Shown in pieces: positions 1-7,395 of a stretch of DNA of 15,456 nt (position 1 is its first letter; every line of letters starts with the position of its first letter). A program made the position numbers and the translations under genes. The DNA is from Cylindrotheca closterium (lineage: Eukaryota; Bacillariophyta; Bacillariophyceae; Bacillariales; Bacillariaceae): assembly GCA_933822405.4 (NCBI GenBank), contig CAKOGP040001864.1, forward strand, positions 1-15,456, read 5' to 3'. The notes beneath the pieces were generated by a model. It did no database searches. It was not told the origin of the DNA and worked only from the letters and a program-made list of their open reading frames with translations.

Positions 1-285
1 TCTTGCACGATTACCCTACAAAGTGGTTCCAAAAGTGATCACTGAATGTCTTGGACGTCGAGCCGCCGAGCTATTGAATGTCTTTCCCCAGAAAGACAGT
101 ATCTCATCACATTTCAGTCCGCAGCAATTCATTGATAATGTCAATATCAACTACAAGAGTGACATGGTTGCTGAACTTGGACAATATGTTCATGCAATTG
201 GGACAGATTCCAACAATTTGATGGAACCCCGAAGTATCAAAGCGATTTACATTGAACCTACAAAGGCTAACGTACTGGGCACCGA

Positions 286-990
286 GTGCTCAACCTCAAT
301 ACTAAGAAGATGATTTCCCGACCCAAGGTCGTTGTACTACCCGTTACCAATCAAGTAATCCATCGTGTTGAAGCTTGGGCTGCTGCCAAAGGTGTTACTT
401 CCATGAAGTTCTTTGATAAGAAGAGAGATTTGGAGACGTTTCAAGATGGCGATCAAATCGCAGGAGTGGATGACACGGAACAAGGTTACTTAGAAGAAGC
501 CTTTGATCAGGACTATGAAGCTGAAGATGAAGATGAATGTGATTTCAATCTACATGGACAATTCGATGATATTGATGACTCCAAAAGAGAAGAGCTCTTG
601 GCAGATGCAGACAATGATGTCGATGATATGCCAGAACTCACTGTCAGATTCCAAGGAAATGATGACTATGAATCAGACGACGATTCGGGTGATGAAGGCG
701 ACGAAGAGGAAGAACCTATTGTGGCCGATTTGGATCACCATCAAGAAAATGTCGATAGAGGGACCGATGATATTGAGAGCCTCGTTACTGATCTAAAGGA
801 CCTACAAGAGCCGCCAGAAGAAGAGATTTCATTTGGGCCTGAAGAGCCTCAAGTAGCAAAAGTCACTCAATCTGGGCAAACGTATGCGCAAGCTGCAATG
901 TCTGGGCTGAACCTTTCTCAAGTTCCAAAGAAACCAAGAGAATGGCCTTTGAGCAGGAGTGGCAGTTCTGCCAATAAGAACAAGAATTGA
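286..990 (+). pseudogene. Acidic linker segment between integrase and RT of the copia pol
   Basis: This is the part of the copia polyprotein between the frameshift near 286 and the first internal TGA. It opens with NLNTKKMISRPKVVVLPVT and has IAGVDDTEQ at about residue 59, a run typical of copia polyproteins in this lineage just before RT. From about residue 70 to 160 it is dominated by Asp and Glu and is probably disordered. The first codon in frame is GTG, so it has no proper start of its own and should not be read as an independent gene. It ends at a TGA, after which the same frame continues open to 1461. Confidence 0.7.
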
Positions 991-1464
991 GTTGCGACAA
1001 GACGCAAGCATCGAGAAAGAGAATTGAAACTGCTGAAGAACAAGTTAGAATCTGGTATTCGTACCAAAGAAGGAAGTTGCAGTACTAAAGACAGTAAAGC
1101 TATCCTTGAAGCAAAGCACAATCTATGTTTCCAACAGATTGGGAATGAGATGAAAGCTGATTATGAGGAGCACGACGCTATTCTAATTGCTCGTTGCATG
1201 ATGCAGATCAAGGCAAAGTTTGAAACTGATGAAGGTCTGAACTTCATTCAACAGTATTACATCAACCAAGGACTGAAGAAGTTTGGTGATGATGGAAAGG
1301 ATGCTGTGGATAAGGAATTGAGACAAATGCTCCTGAGAGATTGTTTTACTCCTGAATTTGTTAAAGACATGACCGCGTCTGAGCGAAAGAAGGCCCAATC
1401 AGCGATGATGTTACTCGCGGAGAAGCAATTCGAAAAGACAATTAAAGGTCGCCTAGTATTCTGA
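991..1464 (+). pseudogene. Helical linker segment of copia pol between the two internal TGA codons
   Basis: Same frame as the segments on both sides. It is rich in Lys, Glu, Ala and Met with no recognised catalytic motif (for example KAILEAKHNLCFQQIG and QSAMMLLAEKQFEKTIKGR). Its last residues KGRLVF, followed by the TGA and then GDGTREW, match the place where copia polyproteins enter the RT fingers (typically a K-x-R-x-x-x-x-D/G-R pattern). It is therefore the run-in to RT, broken by a stop. Function on its own is not expected. Confidence 0.6.
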
Positions 1465-2880
1465 GGCGATGGAACTCGTGAATGGTTATTGCGAGAGGAC
1501 ACTGCAAGTCCAACTGCTTTGCAGGAAGCAATCACCACTACTTGTGTTATTGATGCACACAAAGGTAGAGATGTAATGACACTGGACGTACCTAACGCTT
1601 TCATTCAAACTTATATGCCTGATGCTAAGGAAGGAGAAGATCGTGTCTACATGAAAATCACTGGCATGATGGTCCAGATATTGATTGACATGGCCCCAGA
1701 GTATTGCAAATATGTTGTATTAGAGAACAGAAAGCGAGTAATCTATGTGCGGGTACTACGTGCTATATATGGGATGTTGCAATCGAGCCTCCTATTCTAT
1801 AATCAGTTTCGAAGTGATTTGGAGGCAAAGGGATTTGTTTTCAATCCGTATGACCCGTGTGTTGCTAACAAAGTTGTTAATGAAAAACAGCAAACTATCA
1901 GATTTCATGTTGACGATCTTATGTCAAGTCACATGGGTCCGAAAGTAAATGACGAATTTGCTGAATGGTTGAACATGAGATATGGTTTGATTCAGCCATG
2001 TAAAATCGTCAGAGGAAAGATACACAGATATCTTGGAATGACTTTGGATTTCTTGGTAAAAGAAAAACTCAAAATCCGCATGGACGACTATGTCAAGAAC
2101 ATGTTGGAAGATTTTCCTGTCAAGTTCAACAAGGATTCAAAGCAGGAAACACCAGCTGGTAACGATTTACTGGACGCTGGGAAAGGAAAGTTACTCAATG
2201 CTGAGTACTGTCAAATCTTTCATACTACTGTTGCAAGGGGACTTTATGTCTCTAAGAGAGCTTGTTTGGATATCCATCCAACAATTACTATTCTTGCCTC
2301 AAGAGTTCGAGAACCTACAGAGTCTGATTGGAAGAAGTGTGTTTGCATGATGCGATATTTGTTTTGTACATCGTTGTATCACCTTACACTTTCCGCAGAA
2401 TCACTACGAGTCATGAAATGGATGATCGACGCATCATTTGCGGTGCATCCAGATTTCAAGAGCCATACTGGCGGCACTCTGTCCTTTGGAGGAGGTGCAG
2501 CTCAAGTGATGTCGAAGAAGCAAAAGCTAAACAGCAGAAGCAGTATGGAAGCAGAACTGATTGCTGTTGACGATGTTGTCACGATGATACTATGGACGAA
2601 GTTGTTCATGGAGTGGCAAGGGTATCCGATTGAGAAAAATATCTTGTATCAGGATAATAAAAGCGCAATTCTACTGGAAGAGAATGGTCGCAAGAGCGTG
2701 GGCAAAAGAAGCCGAGCTATCAATATTTGTTATTTCTTTATCACAGATCAAGTTGAGAAAGGAAATGTTAAGATCAAATACTGCCCAACTGACGATATGA
2801 TTGCGGATTTCATGACTAAGCCATTGCAAGGTGAGAAGTTTTGCAAGTTCAGGGATCTGATTCTTGGTCCACAGGACTAG
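1465..2880 (+). CDS. Copia reverse transcriptase - RNase H segment (open frame, no proper start)
   Basis: The frame is open for 471 codons to a TAG. RT motifs are intact: DVPNAFIQ with the catalytic Asp at 1585-1587, the IYGMLQSSLLFYNQF motif (copia LYGLKQ region), and FHVDDL with its two Asp codons at 1912-1917. RNase H follows with all expected acids: Asp in MIDASFAVH (2428-2430), Glu in SSMEAELIA, Asp in YQDNKSAI and Asp in DDMIADFMTKPLQG, the copia C-terminal signature. The protein would copy element RNA into cDNA and degrade the RNA strand in virus-like particles. As it lacks an ATG near its beginning (first in-frame ATG at 1576, inside the RT core) and lies behind two stops, it is probably not expressed by itself. 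Confidence 0.85.
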   Translation, partial: GDGTREWLLREDTASPTALQEAITTTCVIDAHKGRDVMTLDVPNAFIQTYMPDAKEGEDRVYMKITGMMVQILIDMAPEYCKYVVLENRKRVIYVRVLRAIYGMLQSSLLFYNQFRSDLEAKGFVFNPYDPCVANKVVNEKQQTIRFHVDDLMSSHMGPKVNDEFAEWLNMRYGLIQPCKIVRGKIHRYLGMTLDFLVKEKLKIRMDDYVKNMLEDFPVKFNKDSKQETPAGNDLLDAGKGKLLNAEYCQIFHTTVARGLYVSKRACLDIHPTITILASRVREPTESDWKKCVCMMRYLFCTSLYHLTLSAESLRVMKWMIDASFAVHPDFKSHTGGTLSFGGGAAQVMSKKQKLNSRSSMEAELIAVDDVVTMILWTKLFMEWQGYPIEKNILYQDNKSAILLEENGRKSVGKRSRAINICYFFITDQVEKGNVKIKYCPTDDMIADFMTKPLQGEKFCKFRDLILGPQD

Positions 2881-2980
2881 GTCAGACAAGTATGTATATG
2901 TTCAAAAATGAAAATACAAAACAAAAAAATAAACAGTGAATGAGAGCATGTCCCATTGCTGCCAATGGTGATTGTCACAA

Positions 2981-2991
2981 CAGCAGGAGTG
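2981..2991 (+). promoter_or_regulatory. Candidate polypurine tract of the copia element
   Basis: A short purine-rich run (CAGCAGGAGTG) lies directly before the proposed LTR start at 2992, where retrotransposons prime plus-strand DNA. It is weak, with two pyrimidines inside, so position is the main support. Confidence 0.35.
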
Positions 2992-3237
2992 TGTTGGGAT
3001 ATGATGAAATATGAGTTTTTACGTTCTGAAAAGAAACTATTCAAGTACGAAGTTTTCGACACATACGATCGGACTTTGATCGTAATGTCGGGATTTGCCA
3101 CAAGTATGCCGGACGCAAGTCTGTCGGACAATCTACATCCACACAAAAAGGGAATGACCCTATACAAGTGAGATATCAATGTTGTGTACAATGCAGTAGG
3201 GAATAATACAAGATGTCCCAAAGTACTGTATCCAACA
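2992..3237 (+). repeat. Probable 3' LTR of the copia element (246 bp)
   Basis: It begins TGTTGGGATA and ends TATCCAACA, which are reverse complements apart from one extra G. They obey the TG...CA rule and begin about 110 bp after the pol stop. The 5' LTR lies outside the window, so identity of the pair cannot be tested. If the call is right, the flanking target duplication would be the five bases after 3237 (CAGAA). Confidence 0.7.
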
Positions 3238-3880
3238 CAGAATCATCGTAGAAGTCAAATCAAGTTCTGTAAACAAGGGATTTTGGGTCATTAAGAGGGT
3301 AAATTTTCAGGTACTTCAAATTGTTCCTGCAACAATAGACACAGATCCATGCTGTATGCTTTTGAAGTTGAGCAGGACGTTCCAAGGGATATTTTTCATC
3401 ATCTTGTCCCTAGACAGTCGTCTCTCTGACTTTGGTAGGTGGAACTTGGGTAGAATCATATTTGGAAGGTTGGGCTCATGATTGTTGGAGGCTTTTTCTT
3501 TATCTTCCAAGAACTCCTCCATTGCCCATTCTTTTTCCATATTGGCAATTTGCAAATCTCTGACATGATGATGCATGAGAAGACTAAGTACGCTGCACAA
3601 AATTTCCATGGTCATCTTGTGCAACATCTATGCTATTTTTTGAGCCCTTGAAAGGAATATTCATTGCGAGAAACAACCAACAATGACTTCCATCCTGTTG
3701 TAGATATAGATAATTGTGATGGACACGACTTCTAGACCAGTGTAATACAAATATATCCTACGATATTGTCAGTCATATTTTTTGCCAACAAGCTAGTCCA
3801 TTTGCATTTTCAGCGGCTTTTGTTGGAGGCAAAAGAAATGGATAAAAGCAATGACCCTGGGACTCCAAATAGTAAAAAGT
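3238..3880. other. Intergenic stretch between copia LTR and kinase-nuclease gene
   Basis: AT-rich DNA without a recognised gene. The only notable frame is a minus-strand ORF at 3316-3627, listed separately. It holds the presumed 3' flank and terminator of the minus-strand gene that stops at 3881, but no clear AATAAA-type signal stands out on that strand. Confidence 0.5.
3316..3627 (-). CDS. Hypothetical 103-residue ORF, doubtful
   Basis: ATG-started frame with a hydrophobic beginning (MTMEILCSVLSLLM) and a charged middle (MEKEWAMEEFLEDKEKAS). No family is recognised. The base composition is that of the surrounding AT-rich DNA and there is no supporting neighbour. It could be one exon of an unseen gene, a decayed fragment, or chance. 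It lies downstream of the kinase-nuclease gene on the same strand, with about 250 bp between them. Confidence 0.2.
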   Translation of the reverse strand: MLHKMTMEILCSVLSLLMHHHVRDLQIANMEKEWAMEEFLEDKEKASNNHEPNLPNMILPKFHLPKSERRLSRDKMMKNIPWNVLLNFKSIQHGSVSIVAGTI

Positions 3881-5845
3881 CTACCTGTTTGGACTGCCAC
3901 TTGAGTCCTTGCTCTCCTCTATGGCATTCACCGGAAGCTTCTCATTGGCTTTAAAATGCGCAATGAGACCTTTCAGGGTGATCCCCTCTTGTATTGGCTT
4001 TTCTCCTAAATCAAAAAAGTAATGGCTGATTTGGCAAAGTGAATGAACGTCATGGATCTTTTTCATCTGTTTGCAAGGCTTTGCATCGGGATGACGAAAG
4101 TCTTCAAAATCTGCAAAATTGAAACCTCTGACGTATGGCTTGTTTTCCTTTCTCGAAAGGTCAAAGTCTATCAAAAAGCCACTATTCTTCTTGCCAAACA
4201 GGACGTTTCGAGGAAGCAAGTCTCCGTGAACATATCCGGCCGTGTGCATCTTGGCAACTTGACAGAGAATCTGTATCCAACCAAGAACGTTTGGACTGCT
4301 TGAACTGCAATCGATAAAGGGATACTGCAGCACACAGCCAAAAGGCTCGGTATAAACCTTCCAGTCACTACTGTATGGCTCTCCAAGACATTGTAGTAGT
4401 TCGTCTGGCGGTGGTACTCTTTGGTCCTCTTTTGAGATTTGGTCAATAATTGGCTCGAGGAGTTGATTGCCAGTAAGGTCGTCTTGGCGAAGGTTGTAGC
4501 AATACTCTTTGAACAAGAGCACTCTTCTATCTATTAGCGTCACCTTTGAAACATTTTCATTGTAGTATATAGCATGCTCAATCTTGTCATTGAGGGACAA
4601 TGGCATTGGAAGCTTGAAGTGAACACGGGAAAAGCCCTCTGATTGCCATGAATCAAGCCGTTTTAATGCAGAAGAAAGAAATTGCAAGACGATTGCAAGA
4701 TTCGATTTAGCATAGTTTCGAGAAGAGATCTTTGTCCTGAGCAATTGTACTGTCCAAAATGTTTCCGTTTCCTTTACAATTTCTTCGTGGAAAAAGACAG
4801 CAGTATCACGTTCAAGCTGCCCGCCTCTTTTGGATGGGAATGCCAAGTCGATATCGATCGTACTCTTGTCAAAGGCAAGAAGAAGGATAGGTCCGTAATA
4901 ATGTGGATCTTTGTTCAAACTGTATTCGATGGACCGATGACGCAAAAGCTCATTGAACAGTTGCCCTCGTGTGTCTCTGCGGAGGTGTTCTGCCGTTTTC
5001 TTCCCCTCACCTACCAAAAGTGTGATCGGCCATTTGGGCTCGGACTTGAAACGGCAAACGGAAAGGTCAGAATGGGTTGCGCCGGAACCAATGCAAGCTT
5101 GATGGAGAGTTGTGAAACCCTCATCTAGTACTGCGTTCATTGCATTCGCAAAGAGCCCTGTAAAGAACCTTTCACTTGAGAGAGTGTCCGCGTCCTTTTT
5201 ACCTATGAGATTTTTATTTGCGATGACAATCTTTGAAGCGATTGCGAACTTGTCATCCTGGGCGTCTGAGGATGTTGTCTTATTGTTCCGTTCCTCGATA
5301 GTTGCGTACAACAATTTCATGAGCTCCACACAACAGGGATGACTAGTGCACTGCATAGTCGTGTTTTTGTCATCGGACGCATGCTTCAGACCTTCGATTT
5401 TCCCTTCATTCGAGGATGGACTATCCTTTGGTGTGGTTGCATTGGGCCTGTCTTTTCCTGTCGATGGAGGCACCTCGGACGGTTTTCTCGATGAAAATGG
5501 GGAAAGCGGTGGACGAGTTGAAGGGGGTACAGCTTTCAATAGGAGGAGTTCTCTTTCCCTCAATAGGTGCATATCTCTTTCCCTCAAAAGGTGCATATCT
5601 CTTTCCCTCAAGTGTTCCTTTTCTTTCCTCAAGTCTTCCTTTTCTTTCCTCAAGTCTTCCTCCTTTTGTTCCTTGTCTTTCCACAAGTATTCCCTACGTG
5701 CGCCATGATCCGTTGCATCCAAATATCGATAGACTGGGTGGTCGATGAAGAACTCATCCTTGTCATAATTGTTCAGGGCTTTCAAACACACTTTCAACTC
5801 GGCATTCAATTCAGCTATCTCGGAATTCACTGATTCCACAGACAT
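3881..5845 (-). CDS. Coiled-coil, PD-(D/E)XK nuclease-like and divergent protein-kinase fusion protein (Crinkler-related type)
   Basis: 655 residues from ATG at 5845 to TAG at 3881, intronless. The frame stays open 40 codons upstream, but without an ATG and with basic low-quality residues, so 5845 is preferred. Residues ~56-104 form a charged coiled coil made of short repeats (DLRKEKE, LRERDMHL); ~105-150 is a Pro/Ser/Thr linker. D260 with E280-G-K282 (LLVGEGKK) fits the D-x(n)-E-x-K signature of restriction-endonuclease-fold domains. The C-terminal half looks like a protein kinase: candidate ATP lysine K446 (LLFKEY), catalytic loop HGDLLPRN (H540, D542, N547) and DFD at 560-562 in place of DFG. 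The usual catalytic-loop Lys is absent (L543-L544-P-R), so activity is uncertain. A nuclease-like plus kinase-like pairing is known in stramenopile Crinkler-type proteins; assignment here is inference from motifs. No signal peptide is seen. Confidence 0.75.
   Translation of the reverse strand: MSVESVNSEIAELNAELKVCLKALNNYDKDEFFIDHPVYRYLDATDHGARREYLWKDKEQKEEDLRKEKEDLRKEKEHLRERDMHLLRERDMHLLRERELLLLKAVPPSTRPPLSPFSSRKPSEVPPSTGKDRPNATTPKDSPSSNEGKIEGLKHASDDKNTTMQCTSHPCCVELMKLLYATIEERNNKTTSSDAQDDKFAIASKIVIANKNLIGKKDADTLSSERFFTGLFANAMNAVLDEGFTTLHQACIGSGATHSDLSVCRFKSEPKWPITLLVGEGKKTAEHLRRDTRGQLFNELLRHRSIEYSLNKDPHYYGPILLLAFDKSTIDIDLAFPSKRGGQLERDTAVFFHEEIVKETETFWTVQLLRTKISSRNYAKSNLAIVLQFLSSALKRLDSWQSEGFSRVHFKLPMPLSLNDKIEHAIYYNENVSKVTLIDRRVLLFKEYCYNLRQDDLTGNQLLEPIIDQISKEDQRVPPPDELLQCLGEPYSSDWKVYTEPFGCVLQYPFIDCSSSSPNVLGWIQILCQVAKMHTAGYVHGDLLPRNVLFGKKNSGFLIDFDLSRKENKPYVRGFNFADFEDFRHPDAKPCKQMKKIHDVHSLCQISHYFFDLGEKPIQEGITLKGLIAHFKANEKLPVNAIEESKDSSGSPNR
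5551..5662 (-). repeat. In-frame coding minisatellite (24-bp then 21-bp units)
   Basis: On the plus strand a 24-bp unit beginning CTCTTTCCCTCAA repeats at 5551-5574 and 5575-5598, with a third partial unit from 5599. A related 21-bp unit then repeats at 5621-5641 and 5642-5662. Both periods are multiples of three, so copy-number changes lengthen or shorten the coiled coil of the minus-strand gene without breaking the frame. The units encode LRERDMHL and DLRKEKE type heptads. Confidence 0.85.
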
Positions 5846-6409
5846 CGTCAATACAATGCAATACCAGCTTTTCCTACACAAACTCTTGTGTTTTGTGTGT
5901 ACGAGTAAACGGCGACGGCGAACTTGGGTTCGTGAAAGTTGGCATGACCAATGACCATCGTACACGACTTACTGAAGGATATGACCCCGATCCGCGAATT
6001 CCCAACCCAAAATGTGGCAGGAATTTGGAATTCTGGTGACAAAGTAAAAATTTCAAAAAGCAGCTATGGACCTAGAACCTTTTCAGATCGCTAGAGAATA
6101 GTTTGCCCATTCCTTGTAAAAAATTTTAAGTTGCTAGGAGGTCGTAGATGAACAGGCAAGACGGTAGACGGACTGGCAAGAGAAGACTCCTGTCTTCACG
6201 CCAACAGTCATGTCGTCAGTCGCTTAAGCGAAGTAACGGTAATTCATTGGACAAAAAATATGGGGACGATCGGCATGGCAAACGAAGGCGTGAACAGAAG
6301 CATTCTTTTTGCCAAGTGCAAGATGAGACGATGAAGAGCTAAGGAACCACGATCATCTGAAACAGTTCAGAACGATTATATCTTTTTTTCTTTCATCTAC
6401 TCATTACCA
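5846..6409. other. Upstream region of the kinase-nuclease gene, up to the YR element
   Basis: About 560 bp. It should contain the promoter of the minus-strand gene, but I see no clear TATA or other core element. Small structures are present: GAAGAC-TCCT-GTCTTC at 6182-6197 and the palindrome CGCTTAAGCG at 6221-6230. A plus-strand ORF at 6148-6342 would make a 64-residue, very Arg/Lys-rich peptide; it has no recognised family and is probably chance. Confidence 0.4.
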
Positions 6410-6527
6410 GACTCCCGGAGTCGTCCATCCCAATCTGCCCAGGTTGCATCCTCAAATCCGATTTGAGCCCGATCAACCTGTGGCACCCCAATTTCCTCTC
6501 GCGTACCCGAGAGCGTCGCATTTGACG
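6410..6527 (+). repeat. Run of short hairpins at the left end of the YR element
   Basis: In sequence: GACTC-CCG-GAGTC (6410-6422), CTCAAAT-CCG-ATTTGAG (6451-6467), CTCTCG/CGAGAG (6496-6513) and CGTC/GACG (6514-6527). The first two share the same CCG loop with different stems. A stretch at 6482-6497 (GGCACCCC..AATTTCCT) resembles the core of the tandem units that follow, so this may be a worn third unit. Confidence 0.55.
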
Positions 6528-6556
6528 TAAAACTGCTCCTTCAGACCTATCAAACA

Positions 6557-6712
6557 GCACCGTTGTGTCAGCGCCCATCCGCTGTTTTAACTCGCCCACC
6601 GGTGGCACCCCTCAAATTCCTGATATTTGAACCGACACCCGGTGTCAGGTGGCTTAGCCCCACGCTACCACCCTATTCAATGCGCCTGTGCATTCGTTGA
6701 CCGTCAACGCCA
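6557..6712 (+). repeat. Leader tandem repeat, unit 1 (period ~182 bp)
   Basis: Starts GCACCGTTGTGTCAGCG and ends with GTCAACGCCAACC. It is about 90% identical by eye to the unit at 6741. It contains five inverted repeats: CAGCG/CGCTG (6569-6584), CCACCGGTGG (6596-6605), CAAAT/ATTTG (6613-6629), GACAC-CCG-GTGTC (6634-6646) and CGTTGAC-C-GTCAACG (6695-6709). Confidence 0.9.
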
Positions 6713-6740
6713 ACCTCCCTCCCAGGAGCCCTCTCAAAAT

Positions 6741-6897
6741 GCACCGTTGCGTCAGCGCCCATCAGCTGTTTAACTTGCCCACCGGTGGCACCCTCAAATT
6801 CCTGATATTTGAACCGACACCCGGTGTCAGGTGGTTTAGCCCCGTGCTACCACCCTATTCCATGCGCCTGTGCATTTGTTGCCAGTCAACAACCAAC
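6741..6897 (+). repeat. Leader tandem repeat, unit 2
   Basis: Second copy of the 6557 unit. The inverted repeats CCACCGGTGG (6779-6788), CAAAT/ATTTG (6795-6811) and GACAC-CCG-GTGTC (6816-6828) are conserved without change. The first stem is shortened to CAGC/GCTG (6753-6768). The last stem is TGTTG/CAACA (6877-6891), in which the outer C-G pair of unit 1 has become T-A on both sides. Confidence 0.9.
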
Positions 6898-7395
6898 CAT
6901 CATCCCTGGACTCACCGCCAGTTCCCAACCTGCAGCATCCCCCATATCCATGCTCACTTCCCTCCGTTGGCAGACCCTCCACCACCATGCCCCCGTACCG
7001 ACAAGTTCCCGCTTACCCGGACCCGTTCCAATCCCGTACGGCAACAGCATTTTTCGCACAGGTGTGAGTGAGACACCGCCCAATTCGGCCAACTCAACCT
7101 CCGCAGACCTCCGCACCACACCCACTTTGCGCCACTCGTATGAGTCCCGTCGCAATTGCCTTCGCCAAAGACTGGCAGCGCATCTCGGCACTCCGTCTAC
7201 ACCCGGCCTTCCGTCTGTAACCCCATAACGGCCCACCCTGGCTACTCCACCAGGCATCCTTCCGTTAGGCACTCCACCCTCCCGGAACCCAACCGTTCCA
7301 ACCAACAAATTTCATTTATAATTACCCCCAATAGTCACTATTTGTTTCCATAACCTACTCACAAATCTCCAGTATTGGCCATTTCATTTGAACCA
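6898..7395 (+). other. C-rich leader between tandem repeats and gag start
   Basis: About 500 bp, strongly C-rich and G-poor on the plus strand, ending in an AT-rich stretch at about 7308-7350. Several open frames of 65-140 codons on both strands follow from this composition and show no recognised domain. It probably serves as the 5' untranslated leader of the YR element. Confidence 0.45.

Larger units (their letters stand above)
2..2880 (+). pseudogene. pol: Copia pol polyprotein remnant: integrase C-terminal/linker, RT and RNase H, broken by one frameshift and two TGA stops
   Basis: Reading begins open at base 2 (LARLPYKVVPKV...) with no start because the protein enters from outside the window. 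Around 285-290 the reading frame changes as if one base were lost. From 286 a single frame runs to the TAG at 2878-2880, interrupted only by TGA at 988-990 and TGA at 1462-1464. The residues around both stops fit an arginine, so CGA-to-TGA transitions are a likely cause (inference). The first ~330 residues are linker, very acidic between about 460 and 760. RT and RNase H follow and are described separately. No alternative start was needed; the pieces read as one decayed polyprotein. Confidence 0.85.
1..3237 (+). mobile_element. Ty1/copia LTR retrotransposon, 3' portion (5' end outside window)
   Basis: The block contains, in copia order, the linker that follows the integrase, a reverse transcriptase, an RNase H and then an LTR-like terminus. 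The order RT-RNase H at the very end of pol, followed directly by the LTR, is diagnostic of Ty1/copia; in Ty3/gypsy the integrase comes last. The element starts before the window, so gag, protease, integrase core, primer-binding site and 5' LTR are not seen. The right end is set at 3237 by a TGTTGG...CCAACA pair. The coding part carries one frameshift and two stops, so this copy is decayed although its RT-RNase H part is open. The acidic linker style suggests a diatom lineage; that is inference. Confidence 0.9.

Noticed and set aside
2956..3171. Plus-strand 71-codon open frame inside the copia 3' end
   Set aside because: It spans the boundary between the pol 3' flank and the LTR and has no recognisable domain.
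4043..5128. Plus-strand frames over the kinase-nuclease gene (4043-4303, 4682-5128)
   Set aside because: They are antisense to an intact 655-codon gene with clear kinase motifs and contain no domains.
6613..6646. GGTTCAAAT on the minus strand, resembling a tRNA B box
   Set aside because: No matching A box, acceptor stem or cloverleaf could be built around it in either repeat unit.
6557..6897. CRISPR-like array
   Set aside because: Only two units of ~155 bp with a short spacer, in a eukaryotic retroelement; no short regular repeats or unique spacers.
6886..7308. Minus-strand 140-codon open frame over the YR-element leader
   Set aside because: It is Gly/Val/Arg-rich as expected from reading a C-rich strand backwards, and it has no domain. 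Similar shadow frames occur antisense to gag and RT.
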